From the NCBI RefSeq assembly GCF_016793825.1, contig NZ_JAEULM010000033.1, positions 1-64,000 on the forward strand: a stretch of 64,000 nucleotides of DNA, written 5' to 3'. Shown here piece after piece: positions 18,844-27,692 of this stretch. The notes beneath the pieces are model-generated. The model saw only the letters and a program-made list of their open reading frames with translations. It did no database searches and had not been told where the DNA came from. The position numbers were made by a program, and so were the translations under genes. The first letter of the stretch is position 1; every line of letters begins with the position of its first letter. This DNA comes from Sphingopyxis sp. GTDB lineage: Bacteria; Pseudomonadota; Alphaproteobacteria; Sphingomonadales; Sphingomonadaceae.

Positions 18844-20031
18844 CTACCATTTGGTCGGTGCGGGGTCGATCACGCGGAACCCGCCCGCGCCGATTTCGCT
18901 GACCTCCAGCGCGCGGATCGCGATACCGCGATTGTTGAAACGAAAGATCCCGTCGATCCCCCCAAAGCCGTCCTCGGCGAGCAGGCGGGTGGTCGGAAAG
19001 CTGGTTCCCGGTTTCCAGTCACGCGCAATGCGCACCGTCAGCAGCACCGAGTCATAACCCAGGCTGGCAAGCCGGTACGGCGACTTCCCAAAACGCGCGC
19101 GATATTTCCCGGCGAGTTGCCCATAAAGGCCATCCGAAACGCTCGCGAACCACGACCCGCGCATCGCGGCATTGCCGCCCAGCGTCGCGTCGGTGTTCCA
19201 GAGTTCGGTGCCAAGGATCTGCTTGCCCCCCGCGCCCTTGAGCACGGGCACGGCGCGGATCGCGTTTCCGCCCGAATCCGCGATGAGGACGGCATCGATC
19301 GCGCCCGCGTTGGCGAGCCGGCGGGCGGCGCCAGTGAGCGCTGTCGCGCTGCGATCATAGCTTTCGACCGCGACGAGCGTCCCGCCGGCCGCCGTCACAG
19401 CGGCACGGAATGCCGCGGTCGAACGGTCGCCATAAACGGTCTTGGGTACGAGCGCGCCAAAGCGCTGATGCCCCTTGGTGCGGGCATAGGCGACGACGCG
19501 CTCGACCGACTGGCCGGGAACGAAGCCCATGATGAAGACGCCGTTGCCCGCCACGCTGCTGTCGTTCGAAAAGCTGAGCACGGGGACCTTTGCGTCCCGC
19601 GCGATCGGCGCGACCGCGGCGACATCCTCGCTGAGCAGCGGGCCCAGGATCAGCTTGTTGCCGTCGGCAACCGCCTGCCGCGCCGCGGCCGCGGCGCCAA
19701 GGGCGGTGTCATAAGTGGTGATGCGCACCTTTTCCGTCCGCGAGTCGAGCAGCGCGATCGTCGTGGCATTGGCGATTGCCGTACCGACGTCGGCATTCGG
19801 GCCTGTTTGCGGAACCAGCAGCGCGACGCGGTGACGATCGGTGTCGGTCGGAAGCCCGGGACCGACATTGTCGGTCGGCGTCTCGGGCGGCGGCGGCGTC
19901 GCCGGACCATTGGCTTTCGGGACCATCTGGCAAGCCGCGAGCAGCCCCCCGAGAGCCAGCGTGGCCATTCCGCGCAGCATTCGGCGGCGCGACGACGCAT
20001 TCACTTGGCGCTCGGCGGAAGTTTCTGCCAT
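18844..20031 (-). CDS. LpoA-like lipoprotein (penicillin-binding protein activator), periplasmic-binding fold
   Basis: 395 aa. The signal ends in a lipobox LLAACQ, followed by a Pro/Thr-rich linker and a type I periplasmic-binding domain (VALLVPQTGPNADVGTAIANA, LILGPLLSEDV, VPVLSFSND). In E. coli LpoA has this fold at its C-terminus, activates PBP1A and is encoded divergently from rsmI and beside yraN, as here. A branched-chain amino-acid binding role is the alternative, but the context argues for wall synthesis. The start at 20031 has GGAG six bases upstream; ATGs at 20043 and 20061 would overlap rsmI. Confidence 0.85.
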   Translation of the reverse strand: MAETSAERQVNASSRRRMLRGMATLALGGLLAACQMVPKANGPATPPPPETPTDNVGPGLPTDTDRHRVALLVPQTGPNADVGTAIANATTIALLDSRTEKVRITTYDTALGAAAAARQAVADGNKLILGPLLSEDVAAVAPIARDAKVPVLSFSNDSSVAGNGVFIMGFVPGQSVERVVAYARTKGHQRFGALVPKTVYGDRSTAAFRAAVTAAGGTLVAVESYDRSATALTGAARRLANAGAIDAVLIADSGGNAIRAVPVLKGAGGKQILGTELWNTDATLGGNAAMRGSWFASVSDGLYGQLAGKYRARFGKSPYRLASLGYDSVLLTVRIARDWKPGTSFPTTRLLAEDGFGGIDGIFRFNNRGIAIRALEVSEIGAGGFRVIDPAPTKW

Positions 20032-20041
20032 TTTCGGCTCC

Positions 20042-20902
20042 ATGCCGGATTCGATCATCACACATTCTCCCTTGCCCGGTCTCTATATCGTTGCGACGCC
20101 CATCGGCAACCTTGGCGACATCACCGCGAGAGCGGCCGCGACGCTTGCCGCCGCCGACGTGATCGCGGCAGAGGACACGCGCGTGACCGCGAAGCTGCTG
20201 TCGCATCTGGGTTTGCGTATTCCGATGACCCCCTATCACGATCATAGCGACGAACGCACCCGTGGCGCTCTGGTTGCGCGAATGGCGGACGAAGTCGTCG
20301 TTTTGGTCTCCGATGCCGGAACGCCCCTGATCTCGGACCCCGGTTACAAGCTGGTGCGCGACGCCCGCTCCGCCGGACGGCATGTGACCACCCTGCCCGG
20401 CCCCTGTGCTGCGATCGCCGCGATCACGCTGTCGGGATTGCCGAGCGACCGCTTTCTTTTCGCGGGGTTCCTGCCATCGAAGGCCAAGGCGCGCGCCGAC
20501 ACGATTGCGGAATTCGCGGCGCTGCGCGCGACGCTGGTCTTTTACGAAAGCGGACCGCGGCTCGCCGCAGCGCTGGGCGCGCTGGCGGAAGGACTTGGAA
20601 ATCGGGACGCGGCGGTCGCGCGTGAGATCAGCAAACTCTACGAACAGTGCGTGACCGGCACGCTGACCGAACTCGCCGCCCACTACGCCGACGCCCCGCC
20701 AAAGGGCGAGATCGTGATCATCGTCGGCCCGCCGGGCGAAGAGGTGCCCGAGGAAGCCGACGACGCGAGCATCGATGCCGCCCTTCGCATGGCGATGGCC
20801 GACCATACGGTTGCGCAAGCGGCCAAGGCGGTGGCGAAACGCTATGGGCTCGATCGCCATGCGATCTATGCCCGCGCCTTGTCCCTGAAGGATGCCGGTT
20901 GA
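20042..20902 (+). CDS. rsmI: 16S rRNA (cytidine1402-2'-O)-methyltransferase
   Basis: RsmI 2'-O-methylates C1402 in the 30S decoding centre. 286 aa, TP-methylase fold: YIVATPIGNLGDIT near the N-terminus, AAEDTR, VSDAGTPLISDPGY, LPGPCAAIAAITLSGLP, and the SKLYEQCVTGTL segment. The ATG at 20042 lies 10 bases from the divergent lpoA-like start, with no Shine-Dalgarno, so translation may be leaderless or use a short leader. It overlaps yraN by four bases. Confidence 0.97.
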   Translation: MPDSIITHSPLPGLYIVATPIGNLGDITARAAATLAAADVIAAEDTRVTAKLLSHLGLRIPMTPYHDHSDERTRGALVARMADEVVVLVSDAGTPLISDPGYKLVRDARSAGRHVTTLPGPCAAIAAITLSGLPSDRFLFAGFLPSKAKARADTIAEFAALRATLVFYESGPRLAAALGALAEGLGNRDAAVAREISKLYEQCVTGTLTELAAHYADAPPKGEIVIIVGPPGEEVPEEADDASIDAALRMAMADHTVAQAAKAVAKRYGLDRHAIYARALSLKDAG

Positions 20903-21249
20903 ACCGCGCCGCCGCCGAAGCTCGCGGTCGCAAGGCGGAGCGGCGCGCCGCGTGGTGGCTCCGCCTCCATGGCTGGCGAATCCTCGGCCAGCGGCTGCGT
21001 GTTCCCGTCGGCGAGGTCGATCTGGTCGCGCGGCGCGGGCGCACGCTCGCCTTCATCGAAGTGAAATGGCGCGAAAGGGCGGCCGACCTCGATTTTTCCA
21101 TCGACGGGCATCGGCTGCGCCGCGTGGCGGCAGCGGCGGAAATGCTGGCGCCGCGCTTTGCGAAGCCCACCGACGATATCCGGATCGACGTGATGCTCCT
21201 TGCGCCGAAGCGATTGCCTCGCCATCTGGTCCACGTCTGGCAGCCTTAG
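20899..21249 (+). CDS. yraN: UPF0102 (YraN) family endonuclease-like protein
   Basis: 116 aa. The restriction-endonuclease-like core is visible as GEVDLVARRGRTLAFIEVKWR, matching the E...D...ExK catalytic layout. Biological role unknown; it commonly sits with rsmI and lpoA. The best start is TTG at 20899, whose last two bases are shared with the rsmI stop (TTGA), giving translational coupling; no ATG fits before the conserved N-terminus. Confidence 0.9.
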   Translation: MNRAAAEARGRKAERRAAWWLRLHGWRILGQRLRVPVGEVDLVARRGRTLAFIEVKWRERAADLDFSIDGHRLRRVAAAAEMLAPRFAKPTDDIRIDVMLLAPKRLPRHLVHVWQP

Positions 21250-21271
21250 GCTGCCTCAATGACGCCCTTGT

Positions 21272-21297
21272 CCGTCATCCCGGTAGAGGCCGGGATG
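21272..21297. repeat. dispersed palindrome, family A (short copy)
   Basis: TCATCCCGG, 6-base loop, CCGGGATG between yraN and gshB. Shares its arm with the larger copies at 38408-38487 and 48305-48383. Confidence 0.65.
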
Positions 21298-21350
21298 TCG
21301 AATCGGGTTGGGTGGCGCGGATTTCGGCGCGCGCTTTAGGGAGAGCAAGA

Positions 21351-22301
21351 ATGACGCTTCGCGCAGCCGTGCAGATGGACCCGATGGACGGCGTCAACAT
21401 CAATGGCGACAGCAGCTTCCATCTGATCCTGAAAGCGCTCGATCGCGGATATGAGATCTATCATTACGACGTTCGCGGCCTGACCTGGGAAGCCGGGCGC
21501 CTGACCACGAAAGCGCATCGCATCATCGAGGCGAAGCGCGAAGCCGGCGCGCATTACCGGTTCGGCGAGCAGGTGATGCTCGACCTCGGCCGCGATATCG
21601 ATGTCGTGCTGATGCGGCAGGATCCGCCCTTCGACCTTGGCTATCTGACCGGAACCTGGCTGCTCGAACGGATCGCGCACGAAACCTTGGTCGTCAACGA
21701 CCCCGCCTCGGTCCGCAACGCGCCCGAAAAGGTGTTCGTCCTCGATTTTCCCGAATTCATGCCGCCGACGATGGTGACGCGCGATCTCGACGCCGTGAAG
21801 GATTTTCAGGCGCGTCACGGCGCGGTCGTCATCAAGCCGCTGCACGGCAACGGCGGCAAGGCGGTGTTCCGCATCGATGCGGACGGCAGCAACCTTGGCG
21901 CGCTGGTCGAACTGTTCGGCCAGGTCTGGCCCGAACCCTTCATGGTTCAGCAATTCCTGCCCAGCGTTTCGCAGGGCGACAAGCGTATCGTCCTCATCGA
22001 CGGTGTCTTCGCCGGCGCGATCAACCGCAAGCCCGGCGAAGGCGAATTCCGGTCGAATCTCGCCGTCGGCGGCTATGCCGAAGCCGCCGAACTGACCCCG
22101 CGTGAGCAGGAGATTTGCGACGCGCTGGGCCCGCAGCTTCGCGAGCGCGGCCTGTTGTTCGTCGGAATCGACGTGATCGGCGGCGAATGGCTGACCGAAA
22201 TCAACGTGACCTCGCCCACCGGGATCGTCGCGATCGACCGGTTCAACGGCAGCGATACGGCGGCCATGATCTGGGACGCGATCGCCGGACGGATCGGCTG
22301 A
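21351..22301 (+). CDS. gshB: glutathione synthetase
   Basis: GshB joins gamma-glutamylcysteine and glycine using ATP. 316 aa, full length. N-terminal substrate domain (VQMDPMDGVNINGDSSFHLILKA, split here by family variation), then ATP-grasp motifs: VLDFPEFMPPTMVTRD, VIKPLHGNGGKAVFRI, and the Mg-binding end WLTEINVTSPTGI. The ATG at 21351 is preceded by AGGGAG. It follows yraN by about 100 bases, with a dispersed palindrome in the gap. Confidence 0.97.
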   Translation: MTLRAAVQMDPMDGVNINGDSSFHLILKALDRGYEIYHYDVRGLTWEAGRLTTKAHRIIEAKREAGAHYRFGEQVMLDLGRDIDVVLMRQDPPFDLGYLTGTWLLERIAHETLVVNDPASVRNAPEKVFVLDFPEFMPPTMVTRDLDAVKDFQARHGAVVIKPLHGNGGKAVFRIDADGSNLGALVELFGQVWPEPFMVQQFLPSVSQGDKRIVLIDGVFAGAINRKPGEGEFRSNLAVGGYAEAAELTPREQEICDALGPQLRERGLLFVGIDVIGGEWLTEINVTSPTGIVAIDRFNGSDTAAMIWDAIAGRIG

Positions 22302-22324
22302 CCCGGCAGCCGCGTTCCTGTTCC

Positions 22325-22924
22325 ATGACCGACGTCATTCTCGACCTGATCCAGAGCTGGGGCTATCTCGGCATCTTCGTGCTGATGTTGCTCGAGAATA
22401 TCTTTCCGCCAATTCCCTCCGAAGTGATCATGGGGCTTGGCGGAATCGCGGTCGCGCAGGGACGTTTCGATTTCTGGACGTTGATCGCGGTTGCCGTGGC
22501 GGGGACGACCGCCGGCAACTGGGTATGGTACGCGATCGGACGATGGATCGGCTATGAAAGGCTCAAGCCCTTCATCGACCGGCACGGCCGCTGGCTGACG
22601 ATGGACTGGGCCGAGGTTGAGCGGCTGCACGCCTTTTTCGTGAAATATGGCCCCGCAATCGTCTTTGTCGCGCGCTTCATGCCGGTGGCGCGGACGATGG
22701 TGTCGCTGCCCGCCGGAATGGTGCGGATGAACCAGGCGAAATTCCTGCTGTGGACCGCCGCCGGATCGACGATCTGGATCGCGGCGCTGGCGGGTGCCGG
22801 AAGCTGGTTCGGCAGCCGCTTCGCCAACCTCGACGCCTTCGTCGGGCCGGTGGCGCTGGTGGCGATCGGGTCGCTGGTGCTGATCTATATCTGGCGGATC
22901 TTCACCTGGAAGCCGAGGGCCTAG
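22325..22924 (+). CDS. DedA family membrane protein
   Basis: 199 aa. The DedA/SNARE-associated domain is shown by ENIFPPIPSEVIMGLGG near the N-terminus, GNWVWYAIGRWIGYE, and RFMPVARTMVSLPAGMVRM, which carries the conserved Arg residues. DedA proteins are proton-dependent transporters or flippases, with proposed roles in undecaprenyl-phosphate recycling and envelope stress. It lies 23 bases after gshB, probably one transcript. Confidence 0.92.
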   Translation: MTDVILDLIQSWGYLGIFVLMLLENIFPPIPSEVIMGLGGIAVAQGRFDFWTLIAVAVAGTTAGNWVWYAIGRWIGYERLKPFIDRHGRWLTMDWAEVERLHAFFVKYGPAIVFVARFMPVARTMVSLPAGMVRMNQAKFLLWTAAGSTIWIAALAGAGSWFGSRFANLDAFVGPVALVAIGSLVLIYIWRIFTWKPRA

Positions 22925-22934
22925 GGTCAGGATC

Positions 22935-23825
22935 CTATGCCCGCGGGTGCGCGCTGCGATAAATGTCCAGCAGGTGCGCAGCGTCGACCGCGGTATAGAT
23001 TTGCGTCGAAGCAAGGCTTGCGTGCCCCAGCAGTTCCTGCAGGCTGCGCAAATCGGCCCCGCCCGCCAGCAAGTGCGTCGCAAAGCTGTGGCGTAGCGCG
23101 TGCGGCGTCGTCCGTTCGGGCAGGCCAAGGGCGCGCCGCGCCGATCGGACACTGGCTCGCACGACACCGGGTTGAAGCGGTCCGCCGCGTGCTCCGAGGA
23201 ACAGTGGCGTTTCCCGATCGATGGGCCATGGGCTGACGGCGACATAGCGCGCGACCGCCTCCGCAACCGCCGGCAGGATCGGCACGATGCGGGTCTTGTT
23301 CCGCTTGCCCGTGACGCGCAGCGTGTCGCCGAGCGGCAGCGCCGCGCCCGTAAGGCCCAACGCTTCGCCGATCCGCAGTCCCGCGCCATACAGCAGCAGC
23401 AGCAGGGCAAAGTCGCGCGCGCCGACCCAGCCCTCGCGGGCATTGTCCTCGACATCCTGCGCGAGCTGGAGCGCTTCGGCGGGCGCGATGGGACGCGGAA
23501 GGCCCTTTTTCACGCGCGGCCCGCGCATTTGTGGCACGCTGGCGTTCGATCCGCCGACGAAGCGCAGGAACGTGCGCAGAGCGGACAGCTCGCGCGCCGC
23601 CGACGCATTGCCCAGCCCCTCTGCGCGGCGGTCGGCCAGATAGGAGCGTAAATCGTTCGGGGTCAGCGATCCGAGCAGGCGCGCATCGACCGCACCGCCG
23701 CGATGGTGCGACAGGAAGGCGCAAAAGCGCTCCGCCGTCGCGATATAGGCGCGGCGCGTATGCTCCGACCGGCGCTTTTCATGCGCCAGATGGGCATCCC
23801 AGTCGCGGATCAGATCGCGCGCCAA
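22935..23825 (-). CDS. xerC: tyrosine recombinase XerC
   Basis: XerC with XerD resolves chromosome dimers at dif. 296 aa: N-terminal SAM-like core-binding domain, C-terminal catalytic domain with Arg in GAGLRIGEAL, HALRHSFATHLL (His242, Arg245), GHASLASTQIY with His268 and nucleophile Tyr277. The start is TTG at 23823-23825 with AAGGAG five bases upstream, better than any nearby ATG. XerC rather than XerD from the length and adjacency to cell-envelope genes; phage integrases differ in length and C-terminus. Convergent with dedA. Confidence 0.92.
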   Translation of the reverse strand: MARDLIRDWDAHLAHEKRRSEHTRRAYIATAERFCAFLSHHRGGAVDARLLGSLTPNDLRSYLADRRAEGLGNASAARELSALRTFLRFVGGSNASVPQMRGPRVKKGLPRPIAPAEALQLAQDVEDNAREGWVGARDFALLLLLYGAGLRIGEALGLTGAALPLGDTLRVTGKRNKTRIVPILPAVAEAVARYVAVSPWPIDRETPLFLGARGGPLQPGVVRASVRSARRALGLPERTTPHALRHSFATHLLAGGADLRSLQELLGHASLASTQIYTAVDAAHLLDIYRSAHPRA

Positions 23826-23855
23826 AGCATCTCCTTAAGAATGAGCCCGCCAAGC

Positions 23856-25001
23856 CTAGTTGGTTTTGACTACCTCGGAAAGGATACTGTCGAGCAGCAA
23901 TATCCCGTCGTCGGTCACGGTGAGCCGGCTCTCGTCCTGCCTCAACAGCCCCTGCCCCTCCAGCCGCGCGACTGCAGCCGCATCGACGAACGCCGCACGC
24001 GCCAGACCGCTGCGCCCCTCGATCCGCGCCAGGTCGACTCCCTCGGTCAGGCGCAATCCCATCAGCATCGCCTCGGTCGCGCGTTCATGCGATGGCAGAT
24101 CGGCCTCCACCTTCAGTCCATGACCGTTTCGTGCAATCGCCGAGAGAAAATTCTCGGGCTTCTTGTGCCGCTCGGTCGCCTGCATCAGCCGACGCCCATG
24201 TGCGCCGGGGCCAACGCCGGCATAGTCGCCATAGCGCCAATAAGTCAGATTGTGCCGGCTCTCGTCGCCGGGCCGCGCATGGTTCGACACTTCATAGCGC
24301 GGCAGGCCCGCGGCGCGGGTGATCGCCTGTGTCGCGTCGAACAGGTCGGCGGCGGTGTCGCCGTCGGGGATGACGAGGTCGCCCTTCGCCGCGAGCGTCG
24401 CGAAGCGTGTGCCCGGCTCGATGGTGAGCTGGTAAAGCGACAGATGCCCGGTGCCGAACGCCAGCGCTTCGCCCAATTCCGCTTCCCACGCGGCGAGGGA
24501 TTGGCCCGGCCGGGCATAGATCAGGTCGAAACTGACGCGCGCGAAATGGGCCTGGGCCGCGGCAATGGCGCGGCGCGCCTCGTCGCCACTATGCGCACGG
24601 CCGAGGAAGCGCAGGATTTGCGGGTCAAAGCTCTGGACGCCGATCGAGACGCGATTGACCCCCGCGGCGGCCAGCGCGGCGAAGTTCGCGACCTCGACCG
24701 AATTGGGGTTCGCCTCCAGCGTGATCTCGCAATCGCTCGCGAGGCCCCATGCGTCATCTGCCGCCGCGATCACGGCCGCAACGGTTTCGGGCGGCATCAG
24801 GCTGGGCGTGCCGCCGCCGAAGAAGATCGACGAGACCGGACGATCGGGAAGAAGCGCGGCCTCATGCGACAGATCGCCGAGCAGCGCGGCGCGCCACGCA
24901 TCCTGATCGACGCTCTCGCGGACATGGCTGTTGAAGTCGCAATAGGGGCATTTGCTGACGCAAAACGGCCAATGGACATAGAGGGCGAGCGGTTCGACCA
25001 T
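23856..25001 (-). CDS. hemW: HemW-like radical SAM protein
   Basis: 381 aa. The radical-SAM cluster motif is at the extreme N-terminus (Cys14, Cys18, Cys21 in HWPFCVSKCPYCDF), followed by FFGGGTPSLM and the HemN_C domain. HemW is a haem-binding chaperone-like relative of oxygen-independent coproporphyrinogen oxidase; true HemN is longer and has an N-terminal extension, absent here. It neighbours rdgB, which often pairs with hemW and rph in bacteria; here the order is hemW, a small ORF on the other strand, rdgB, rph. Confidence 0.94.
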   Translation of the reverse strand: MVEPLALYVHWPFCVSKCPYCDFNSHVRESVDQDAWRAALLGDLSHEAALLPDRPVSSIFFGGGTPSLMPPETVAAVIAAADDAWGLASDCEITLEANPNSVEVANFAALAAAGVNRVSIGVQSFDPQILRFLGRAHSGDEARRAIAAAQAHFARVSFDLIYARPGQSLAAWEAELGEALAFGTGHLSLYQLTIEPGTRFATLAAKGDLVIPDGDTAADLFDATQAITRAAGLPRYEVSNHARPGDESRHNLTYWRYGDYAGVGPGAHGRRLMQATERHKKPENFLSAIARNGHGLKVEADLPSHERATEAMLMGLRLTEGVDLARIEGRSGLARAAFVDAAAVARLEGQGLLRQDESRLTVTDDGILLLDSILSEVVKTN

Positions 25002-25065
25002 GCGGGGCGATATAGGTACTTTTCAGCGATTGTCTGCATGGCTAGAATCGCATCGGAGACCTGCC

Positions 25066-25302
25066 ATGGACATCGCCAATCAGGATTTCATCCAGTTGGT
25101 CAAACGCACGCGCGAGAAATTCGGCGTGAACATCGACGATGCGCACGACCTTATCTTCGCCGATGAAGAAATGCGCCGGTTGATCGCCCGCCGTATCAAC
25201 CATGATCCCGAGTGTCGGAAACAGGCGCTGCGCGACATGCGTGACAAAGGAGACAACTCGCGCTTTGTCGAGATCGAAGGCAAGATCAGGTTCCGCGCCT
25301 GA
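25066..25302 (+). CDS. conserved-looking 78-aa protein of unknown function
   Basis: Starts at the ATG at 25066 with GGAG seven bases upstream. The sequence is charged and helical, with no signal or membrane segment; motifs include VKRTREKFGVNIDDAHDLI, then RRINHDPECRKQALRDMRDKGD. The single Cys and Arg/Asp-rich middle suggest a small soluble, possibly nucleic-acid or protein binding factor. It is divergent from hemW and convergent with rdgB. I do not recognise a family. Confidence 0.7.
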   Translation: MDIANQDFIQLVKRTREKFGVNIDDAHDLIFADEEMRRLIARRINHDPECRKQALRDMRDKGDNSRFVEIEGKIRFRA

Positions 25303-25314
25303 CGCTTCGGTAGC

Positions 25315-25938
25315 TTAAAACGCGCCCGCCACCAACTTGGCAAACGCATCGGCCCGATGGCTGATCGCATGCTTTTCCGCGGGATCGATCTCTGCATAAG
25401 TCAGTATGTTACCGACCGGAACAAACACCGGATCATAACCAAAACCCAGCGCGCCGCGCGGTGGCCAGGTCAGGCGCCCCTCTGCTCGCCCCTCGAACAG
25501 CTCGGCATGGCCATCGGGCCACGCGAGCGCAAGGGTGCAAACAAAGCGTGCGCTGCGGTCGACGTCCGGCCCCTGTTCGGCGAGCAAGCCTTCGACCTTG
25601 CCCATCGCCATATACCAGTCGCGGCCATTCGCGCCCTCGAACCATTGCCGTTCGGCCCAGTCGGCGGTGTAGACGCCGGGACGACCACCCAGCGCCGCCA
25701 CCTCCAGCCCGCTGTCATCGGCGAGCGCGGGCAGACCCGCCGCCGACGCGCTCGCATGAGCCTTCAGCAACGCATTCTCCGCGAAGGTCGTCCCCGTTTC
25801 CTCGGGCTCGGGAAACCCCAGGTCGCCCGCCGATATGGGCTCAATGCCATAGGGTTCGAGCAGCGCGCGGATTTCGCGCACCTTGCCCGCATTGTGGCTC
25901 GCGATGACCAGCTTGCCCGGGGTCAGTTTGCGGGTCAT
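25315..25938 (-). CDS. rdgB: XTP/dITP diphosphatase (non-canonical purine NTP pyrophosphatase)
   Basis: RdgB/HAM1 removes inosine and xanthosine triphosphates from the nucleotide pool. 207 aa. Signature parts: [13 protein letters not shown] at the N-terminus, [21 protein letters not shown], the P-x-G-V-Y substrate loop, FGYDPVFVP and the C-terminal [11 protein letters not shown]. Full length. It lies about 100 bases downstream of rph, with a family B palindrome in between. Confidence 0.97.
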   Translation of the reverse strand: MTRKLTPGKLVIASHNAGKVREIRALLEPYGIEPISAGDLGFPEPEETGTTFAENALLKAHASASAAGLPALADDSGLEVAALGGRPGVYTADWAERQWFEGANGRDWYMAMGKVEGLLAEQGPDVDRSARFVCTLALAWPDGHAELFEGRAEGRLTWPPRGALGFGYDPVFVPVGNILTYAEIDPAEKHAISHRADAFAKLVAGAF

Positions 25939-25954
25939 TCGAAGATCCCTTCTT

Positions 25955-26028
25955 CGTCATGCCGGACATGATCCGACATCCATTCCAGCATTGGCGTCAT
26001 GGACCCCGGATCATGTCCGGGGTGACGA
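25955..26028. repeat. dispersed palindrome, family B copy 1
   Basis: GTCATGCCGGACATGATCCG near the left end and CCCCGGATCATGTCCGGGGTGACG (split arms, inverted) at the right end, between rph and rdgB. Closely matches 29310-29380. Confidence 0.7.
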
Positions 26029-26035
26029 GCGATAT

Positions 26036-26752
26036 TCAGCGGCCCACCGCCTTTGCCTGCGCGGCGAAGATGTCGGTGCAGCCGATGCGCGCGAGGCGCA
26101 GCAGGCGCAGCAGGCCTTCCTCGTCATAAGTCGCGCCCTCGGCGCTGGCCTGCACCTCGACGATCCGGCCCTTGCCGGTCAGGACGAAATTCCCGTCGGC
26201 CTCGGCCACCGAATCCTCGTCATAGTCGAGATCCAGCACCGGCGTTCCCTTGTAGATGCCGCACGAGATGGCGGCGACGCTGTCCTCGATCGGGTCGGCG
26301 GCGATCAGCTTCGCTTCGAGCAGCTTGTCGACCGCGAGGCGCATCGCGACCCATGCGCCGGAAATCGACGCGGTGCGCGTGCCGCCGTCGGCCTGGATGA
26401 CGTCGCAATCGATCAGGATCTGGCGCTCACCAAGCTTCGCCATATCGACGACAGCGCGCAAGGATCGACCGATAAGCCGCTGGATTTCCTGCGTACGTCC
26501 CGACTGCTTGCCCTTTGCCGCCTCGCGGCTGCCGCGCGTGTGGGTGGCACGGGGGAGCATCCCATATTCGGCGGTGACCCAGCCCTGCCCCTTGCCGCGC
26601 AGGAAGGGCGGCACCTTCTCTTCGACGCTCGCGGTCACCAGCACCTTGGTGTTGCCGAAGGAGACGAGGACGCTGCCCTCGGCATGGATAGTGAAGTTGG
26701 TTTCGATGGTGATGGAGCGCATCTGGTCGGGCGCGCGGCCGGAAGGGCGCAT
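26036..26752 (-). CDS. rph: ribonuclease PH
   Basis: RNase PH trims tRNA 3' ends phosphorolytically. 238 aa. PNPase/RNase PH fold with [38 protein letters not shown] (the Arg-rich phosphate and RNA contact), [26 protein letters not shown] and a C-terminal VEVQASAEG. Full length. The ATG at 26752 has AAGGAAC upstream. First gene of rph-rdgB. Confidence 0.97.
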   Translation of the reverse strand: MRPSGRAPDQMRSITIETNFTIHAEGSVLVSFGNTKVLVTASVEEKVPPFLRGKGQGWVTAEYGMLPRATHTRGSREAAKGKQSGRTQEIQRLIGRSLRAVVDMAKLGERQILIDCDVIQADGGTRTASISGAWVAMRLAVDKLLEAKLIAADPIEDSVAAISCGIYKGTPVLDLDYDEDSVAEADGNFVLTGKGRIVEVQASAEGATYDEEGLLRLLRLARIGCTDIFAAQAKAVGR

Positions 26753-26799
26753 GGATGTTCCTTTCGATTGACGATGGCGCCGCCCTTAGGCCGCCGTCG

Positions 26800-27600
26800 T
26801 CAATCGCTCAACCGCATCTTGAAGAAATCGAGGATTTCATCGCGCGCCGCGCGCGTCGGCTGGCCTTCCTCGTCGATCAGGTGGAGCGTGACGACGCTGT
26901 GCGGATTCTTCATCGGACTGTCGGGATTGGCATGTTCGTCGGCAAGCACCCGGCCCTGAAAACGGTCGCCGAGCGCGGCTTCATAGGCGGCAAAGCGCGC
27001 GGCCTTGCAGAATTTGTCGCCTTCGAAGCGATAGGCGAGCACGGTCAGATCCTCGGCATCCATACGGGCCTTGACCGCGGCGAGCTCATCAGGGGCGATA
27101 TGCATCCCCGCCGGATCGTTGATCGGCAGCGACGGCTGCGACAGAACCGGCGCCAGCACAGCGGGCTCCAGCATCATCGACAGCGCGAAATTGCCCGTGA
27201 AGCACATGCCGATCGCCCCGACGCCCTTGCCGCCGCATTCCTGATGCGCCAGCGCCGCAAGCGCGCGCAGCCACTGGACCGCCGGCGAGCTTTCATTCGC
27301 CTGAAAGGCGCGGAACTGGCGGCTGATGCACCCGCCGATCATCGTGAACAGCGCGCCCGGCATCCGCGGCACCGCGCCATCCTTGCCAAAGATATGCGGC
27401 ATATAGACGGTGAATCCGGCATCGCGGACCCAACGCGCGAAGCGCGCGACGTGCGGGCTGATGCCCGGCATTTCGGTCATCACGATCACCGCGGGGCCGC
27501 TGCCGATCACATAAACGAGCCGGTCGTGGCCGAGCAGCGAGATGGTGCGGCGTTCGAAGTCGTCGAGCGGGTCGTCGCGGTTCAGCGGTCGGTCGGTCAT
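26800..27600 (-). CDS. dienelactone hydrolase family protein
   Basis: 266 aa. Cys nucleophile in GMCFTG (about 133), Glu in MTEMPG (about 43), and a later Asp and His (DEHAN region) in the dienelactone-hydrolase order. Classical members open chlorodienelactone in aromatic catabolism, but many stand-alone paralogues have unknown substrates, and no aromatic pathway is near. GGGGAGAG precedes the ATG. Divergent from hrcA. Confidence 0.9.
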   Translation of the reverse strand: MTDRPLNRDDPLDDFERRTISLLGHDRLVYVIGSGPAVIVMTEMPGISPHVARFARWVRDAGFTVYMPHIFGKDGAVPRMPGALFTMIGGCISRQFRAFQANESSPAVQWLRALAALAHQECGGKGVGAIGMCFTGNFALSMMLEPAVLAPVLSQPSLPINDPAGMHIAPDELAAVKARMDAEDLTVLAYRFEGDKFCKAARFAAYEAALGDRFQGRVLADEHANPDSPMKNPHSVVTLHLIDEEGQPTRAARDEILDFFKMRLSD

Positions 27601-27692
27601 GGCTCTCTCCCCTGCGCAGAAGGCTAACGCGACTTGAATGCGCTGGCCAGCAAAGCTTGCCCCTTTCCCTCGCCGTCCCTAAATCCCTTCTC

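Noticed and set aside
27633..27666. CTTGAA ... CCCCTTT as a heat-shock promoter for hrcA-grpE
   Set aside because: The spacing of about 21 bases is too long for sigma-32 consensus; no CIRCE either.
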